Positions 58,289-64,000 of a stretch of 64,000 nt of DNA are shown piece after piece; position 1 is the first letter of the stretch, and each line of letters starts with the position of its first letter. The stretch is taken from NCBI RefSeq assembly GCF_000346465.2, contig NC_034009.1, positions 37,502,844 to 37,566,843 on the forward strand, written 5' to 3'. Origin of the DNA: Prunus persica (Eukaryota > Streptophyta > Magnoliopsida > Rosales > Rosaceae). A program made the position numbers and the translations under genes. Below the pieces are notes generated by a model. It was not told where the DNA came from, did not search any database, and saw only the letters and a program-made list of their open reading frames with translations.

Positions 58289-61200
58289 ATGGCTGAGGAG
58301 GAGGTTGTGGGAGCCGAGGCGGGAAGCCCTAAGCCGTCGGATCACAAGCGGAAGCTGGAAGATTTGGAGCCCGAAGCGCAACAGGAGATAGTTGACCTCA
58401 CCTCCGACGGGCCGGATGATTTGAATGTGGAGCCCGATGCGGCCAATGAAGTGGATGTGCCGCCTTCAGATGAATCTGAAGCGAAAAGGCCTCGTCTTGA
58501 AGACAAGCCCGATGAAATAGGTATTTAGCTATTGATTTTTAATGATTGGGGTTTTTGCTAAAAGTTTTGGGTCTGATTTTTCTGGGGTAATATAATGTCA
58601 CATTCTTATGGAGCTAGTTTCATGATAAGAAGTACTTTTAACATTTTACAAAATAAACAAGTGCCATGCACTTTTGATAAAGAATTAATTTTACTAGTTC
58701 TTTAATATTGGCTTTGCACAAGATAAACATGGGCTAGTATTTATAATTCAATATAACATATTATTTGGATTTTGAATTTGATAAAAACAGCCAATGAGAA
58801 TGGCTACCAAGAGGAGAAGGTAGAACAACCAGAAAAGGAGAATGAGGATCAGCTGAATGTTGATAGTGGCCATTCAGAGCACCCTCAGCCTCCTTCTGTG
58901 GAAGTTACAGAATCAGTGAAGGACCAGCAAAAACCCGAAGTTAATGAACAACATTATGATATAAATGGTGAACAAAGTGAGACCCAAAAGCCTTCTGAGA
59001 ATTCTGTGGCGGAAGATGCTCAAGAACCCCCTCAAGAGGTGTCTCAACCACACTACGCTGAGGAACCTCAGCAAGGTGACGCTTACACTTCCGCAAATCA
59101 TAATTTGACACACAAAATGGAGGTTCCTAATAATAAGGTCAGCTGGTTATACCCATATTATGTTGTGTTGTTAACATTCAAACATTTTAGGAGGTAACAC
59201 CCGGCATATGAGTATTGGCACCCCCTGCATTCTTGCCTTGATTGTTAGGCATGTTGTGTACAGTTTGATTATCATGCGTTGACCTTTCTTCTGAAACAAA
59301 ATCTGATAATTTTGGGGAGCTCTGAGCTTCCAGTTGGTCCAAATTCGACTTTTAACATTTTTGGAATTCTATTGTAAAACCTAGTTGAAAATAAAGGCCT
59401 CTGACAAAAGCATTTTATAAATATTTGTGCAGGTTGGGGTTCTAATTGGCAAGGCCGGGGATACTATAAGGTACTTGCAATACAACTCTGGAGCAAAAAT
59501 TCAGATAACAAGGGATTCTGATGCAGATCCATATTCTGCAACCAGGCCTGTGGAGATAATAGGAAGTTCGTTTAGCATAAGCAAAGCAGAGAAGCTTATA
59601 AATGCTGTTATTGCAGAGGTCGTTTGCTTTCTCTGACTTAGTTTTGTTGTGTTTTCCAAAACTTTCATTGCTCTTATAAGTTTTTGCATTTGGAGATCGG
59701 AATTTTTTTTAATGCTGAATAAGGTGTACTCTTTTGCAGGCTGATGCAGGGGGTTCTCCTTCTTTGGTGGCTAGGGGTGTTGCTACTGCACAGGCTGCTG
59801 CAGCCGCAGAACAAATTCAGATACAAGTTCCGAATGAGAAGGTGATAACCATTTCTTGCACGTGTAAATGACCTGTGCCTTTGCATTCCATAATACTTTA
59901 TATAAGACAATATTTTTCTTTGCTAGGTTGGCTTGATAATAGGCAGAGGTGGGGAGACCATTAAAGGTCTGCAGACCAGATCGGGGGCACGTATCCAGGT
60001 AGTTGATATTGTATGCCTTGCCTTTATGCATGGAAACAAAATGTTGCATGTTTTTTCTTATTTCAACCCATCCTTACTGACCCAACCCTTTTACCTGTTA
60101 TTTAGTTGATACCCCAACATCTCCCGGAGGGGGATGAATCTAAAGAAAGGACAGTGCGAGTAACTGGTGATAAGAAGCAAATTGAGGTGGCAAGAGAATT
60201 GATAAAGGAAGTTATGAATCAGGTTACCTTTTGACCCTCTTTAAAATATTTTTATAGGTCTTTAAATTGTGATTGCGATATATAGGAATGATATTGTGTT
60301 GTTTACTTTGTGCGAGCAAAATTGTGCTTTCATCTACATTGAACTATTGTTAGTGTATGGTGTTTGAGTTCTCTTGTGCCTTGTCCCTTTTTCTGATCTC
60401 ATATACCTGCTTGGCATGTCCATGTACAACAAATGATTGGATAATGTGTAAAAGCATGAGGTTTATGTAACTCCTGTGCATGTATTTTCGAATGCTACTT
60501 GGGAGTATGCCTGCACAATGACAGTCTTGCTTCTTTTGTAATGTTATCGTCAACCAGGTCCTACACTCATCGTGATAGATTTTCTTTGATCTTGTGTATG
60601 TATACCTGTTGGATTTAATGAGCTTCCTAGTCATGTGCATGGCGTCACTCCTTTTGCATTGGGCATTAGATGTAATGTCTGTTTCAGTCTGCCACATGTT
60701 AATGACAAATCGTGGTGTATGTTCACTTCGGTTGTCTACTGATCTATATTTTCAGGAAATAATATATTTTTTTTCCCAAAGAAGGAATTATATGATAATT
60801 TTGATATAGCAGAGTCGTCTGTTGCTTTCATGGTACTGTCTCAAATAGTGTGGTAGTATGGATAATTACTTGAAGGTTAGTATGCGGACAAAATATTCTT
60901 GATTGGAGCTATCTTAAGATAGAATAGACAAGTATGGTTATTTAGATTTCTTGAGTAAAAGTAAACCTGAGGTATGTGGATGTCTTGATTCCTACCAATT
61001 ATTGTCGAAGATACAGATAAAAGTATAAAAATTTAGTTGAATTGTATGTGTCCTATGCAACAGTTGATCAATTTTCTCAGAAGACTGGTTAAGTAGAAAT
61101 TCTGTATCTTTTGATGATGTGCCACATACGTTTATGGTTATGGTATGATTAGATGTCCAGTGAACTGTACTTGCATGCCTGTGACACCTTTTGGTCCATT

Positions 61201-63835
61201 TGAGGAAGAATTATTACAATATTTTGCCATGGGAATGAGAGCATGACCAATTGCCCCTAAGAGTTTGCAATATTGATGAATGATCCATGCCAAGGTCACT
61301 TAAATGCTTTTAGGGAGATCAATATATTCAATCAAAGATGCCGGTTGCCATGATTTATTTGTGTTGAAGGTGCCAATTTCGAATTGGTTGGCTTTAAAAA
61401 TGCAGATTTGGCTATTGCATTTTCCATGGGGTCAGCATTGCCTATACAACCACTATTCACTCTCATCCACCGAAGAAAGGTATCTGGCATTTAATCTCGC
61501 GATTGCAGGATGTTAATAGTTGGTAAGATTGCTTTGAGACCTGAAAGTTGAAATCCTAATTCAGTAAGACTATATTGCATTAGCCTTAGCGCTCATAAGC
61601 ACCTCCCATATACTATGCATGAGACGTCTATGGAAGAAATTGTTATTCCTGGTCACTTGATGCTACAAAAGAATTTGTATGGAACCAATAGTGCATCAAT
61701 TTGTGTTTGATGCTATGATGATGTTTTCAAACTGTGGTACATGTCTTATCATATGTATCAAGGTGTAGTGGCATTGCTAAAGCTAGGATTGATGCTATAA
61801 TGTAACATTATTACGTCTATACTTTGTTACCCATTTGACCCGACTTGATTTGATGCTGAAACATGCCGCATATATACATCAAGTAGAATTAGTATGCATT
61901 GAAAGAGCTGAAATATCAATCTATGATGTTTCTTGCTAGACACTTTTGAATTCTTAATTTCCCTGTTAGTCTAATGCTGTGGCCTTATAGATACCCACTC
62001 TTCATCTTGACTTGTCGATTTTTTAAATATACTTAGTCTATGCTGTAATAAATTTGGGACTTCTCGACTGGGGCATTACTGAGATACATGGATGGAAGCT
62101 GCCAAAGGGGTTGCAGTATATCTCTGGCATGAATTTTACTTACCGTATGTCAAATTTCTGAGAATAGCCAGATAAATTTCTTAGAGCTTTGAACTTAGAA
62201 AGACCCAAGAGTATACTTTTTGGTGACTTTCATATGATGAGTTGTTTGATGCCCTACTACTTGCCTCTTATATTTGCAGCCCTTTTGATTTGGAGTAGTT
62301 TGTTTCTATTTAGAGGAACAGTTTGTAGTCTCAGACATAAATTTTCTGTTATGGTTGTTAATAGTAATTTGACATTGTATTTTTTGCTAAAGTAACCCTT
62401 GTTCCCTATATCCGTTCATCTCATTCGGTCAAGACGATGCTCAGGAGCCCCTCAAATTTTAGGAACAGGAGATGTGGCTAGAGCAGCAACTTCTCCATTC
62501 ATTTTACTATTTGAATGTGGAACTATTGTTTCTATATATTGATTGTTTCGTTTTGTGATTTCCTTTGAATAGACTGTGAGGCCATCACCTCTCTCCAGTG
62601 GTTTTAACCATCAGGGTTATCGGCCCCATGGACCAGGTGGTCCTCAATGGGGTCCACGAGGGCCTCATCTACCCCAGCAATCTACCTATGATTATCCGCA
62701 ACGAGGACCATATCCATCCCATAATCCTCATTACCCTCCTGCATATGGAAGTTATCCTCAACATATGGGTCCAAGAAGTGGCTTTGGATCTGGTTGGGAG
62801 CAAAGGCCACCTCCTAGCATGCAGGGGATGCCTCCGCATGGTGGTGGTTATGATTACTACAGTGGACAAGGACCTGATGCCCCAGTATCTGCCCAACATT
62901 CTGCTCCTGTTCCTTCTCATGTTCCTGGCCCTTCTCCTAACCCTACAATGGCCCCACCCCCGTCTCAAGCAAATTACAATTATGGACAGCCACATGGTCC
63001 AGATTATGGGCATCCAGCACCTTATTCCCAGACTGCACCTCCTCAACATAGCTATGGGCATGGGTACGAAGAACCAAAATACGATAATCATGCTCCAACA
63101 CAGCATCCCTATGGAGGGCATGGGACTTCTCAGCCATATCCACAAACTGGAGCTCAGCCAGGTTATGGTCCACAGCAGCATTATGGCAAGCCACAATCAT
63201 ATGGCATGGCATCACAGGGGCCAGCTCCCCAGTCTTACGGCCCTCCTAGGGCTGGTCAACCAGGAGACGCAACTTATCAGGGTGCTGCACCAGCTCAATC
63301 ATATGGTCCGAATGTTCCAGCCCAACAGCCATATCCGTATGCATCTAGTGTGCCTGCGCAGCAGACCTATCCTACATATGGTTCTGCCCCAACTGATGGG
63401 TATAATCAACCACCGCCTGTCTCTGGCTCAGGATATCCACAGCAAGGAGGACAACCGGTTAGTTATGGCCAGCCTGGTGCGCAGCAGGCACCCGGCTATG
63501 CACAAGTGGCTCCTACTGCAGGGTACACGCAATATGCATCTACTCAACAAGGTTACACTGAGCAGTCTGCGCCAAACGCAGCAGGTTATGGGTACCAAGG
63601 GTCTCAAGACCCCGGATATGGAGGTGTCTCTGCATCAACCTATGGTGCCCCAGCAGCTGTGCAGCCAGGTTATGCCCAACCAACAACCCAACAAAGTTAC
63701 GATCAGTCAGTCCCACAGTCTGCTGGTTATGGAGCTGCGCCAACTGCTTCAGCTGGTTATGGGAAAACAGTTTCACCTCAGCCTGGTTATCCTCAGTATG
63801 ACTCGAGTCAAATGTATGCTGCTGCACCGCGCTGA
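58289..63835 (+). CDS. KH-domain RNA-binding protein with Q/P/Y/G-rich tail (FUBP-like)
   Basis: Seven exons: 58289–58520, 58791–59137, 59433–59618, 59740–59841, 59927–59998, 60106–60222, 62573–63835; total 772 aa. The frame is open 3 codons upstream, but the first ATG is at 58289 (MAEEEVVG). N-terminal ~190 residues are acidic, with a basic KRPRLEDK patch that may be a nuclear signal. KH1 at ~194–255 (VGVLIGKAGDTIRYLQ, GxxG at 199–202), an Ala/Gln linker, and KH2 at ~290–352 (VGLIIGRGGETIKGLQ, GxxG at 295–298). The last exon is a ~420-residue low-complexity tail of repeated SYGxP/GYxQ units. Its closest kind is FUBP/KSRP-type plant proteins with two KH domains. Expected to bind single-stranded RNA or DNA in the nucleus; the tail looks prion-like. 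Intron 6 is unusually long (2,350 bp) and I see no gene in it. The 428-aa ORF at 62598–63884 is a shadow frame. Confidence 0.92.
60223..62572 (+). other. long intron 6 of the KH gene
   Basis: 2,350 bp between donor AG|GTTACC and acceptor AATAG|ACTGTG. T-rich with short ORFs (60594–60809, 61304–61516, 62189–62395) lacking domains. It separates the KH-domain exons from the single exon for the low-complexity tail, so retention or early polyadenylation here would give a tail-less protein. Confidence 0.55.
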
Positions 63836-64000
63836 ATATACTAATCTAGTTTTCTTTCTTCAGAGAGCTTCATGTTGTGATTGATGCCAGGTTCGTTTTC
63901 CTAGCAGTAGTTGTTAGGCCTAATCTGACTCGGTCGAACTTTGCATGTACTGTTTCTATTGATGTAATGCAGCGCTAATGCTTTATTAAATTGTGAACCC

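Noticed and set aside
62669..63196. 175-aa antisense ORF in the same exon
   Set aside because: Antisense shadow of the same low-complexity repeats.
62598..63884. 428-aa ORF overlapping the KH gene's last exon
   Set aside because: Shadow frame made long by the low-complexity repeats; Met/His/Leu-rich composition mirrors the real frame.

Overview
This is an AT-rich window of plant nuclear DNA. GT–AG introns, TATA boxes, poly-pyrimidine acceptors and the gene families (phytocyanin, gibberellin 20-oxidase, wall-associated kinase, SGR2-type phospholipase, KH-domain protein) point to a dicot. Gene style and repeat types suggest a woody eudicot, perhaps Rosaceae, but the species cannot be fixed from sequence alone.

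Layout. 0.4–6.3 kb: a phytocyanin-like gene (minus), a solo LTR with a perfect 5-bp target duplication, a small one-helix membrane protein (minus) and a poorly understood transcribed-looking locus. 7.0–11.3 kb: a short three-copy repeat, then a tandem array of about 22 monomers of ~99 bp, each a symmetrically nested palindrome, then a non-autonomous hAT element with an 8-bp duplication. 12.5–14.1 kb: a truncated gene resembling a plastid membrane/zinc-ribbon protein. 15.0–17.2 kb: a small serine/glycine-rich ORF, a Mutator-like MITE with a 9-bp duplication, a TTAA-flanked fold-back element and another MITE. 17.6–18.5 kb: an intact, probably N-myristoylated protein gene. 20.8–23.7 kb: a second copy of the Mutator-like MITE and two TRIM retrotransposons in inverted orientation.

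24.0–40.9 kb is a tandem segmental duplication. Unit A holds an intact three-exon GA 20-oxidase and a truncated WAK fragment. Unit B holds a GA 20-oxidase pseudogene and a longer WAK pseudogene. The WAK pseudogene is split by a decayed Ty1/copia element with target duplication AGCCA; removing the element on paper restores WAK reading-frame continuity across the junction. 41.2–43.8 kb: an intact WAK gene facing the pseudogene (convergent).

45.9–55.6 kb (minus): a complete 21-exon SGR2-like DDHD phospholipase gene, predicted 947 aa. 58.3–63.8 kb (plus): a complete 7-exon gene for a two-KH-domain RNA-binding protein with a long Q/P/Y/G-rich tail, predicted 772 aa. A 971-bp fold-back element lies between these divergent genes.

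The intact genes cover gibberellin synthesis, wall sensing, gravitropism/vacuolar lipid function and RNA binding. They are ordinary neighbours, not one pathway. The most unusual structure is the nested-palindrome array at 7.3–9.5 kb.
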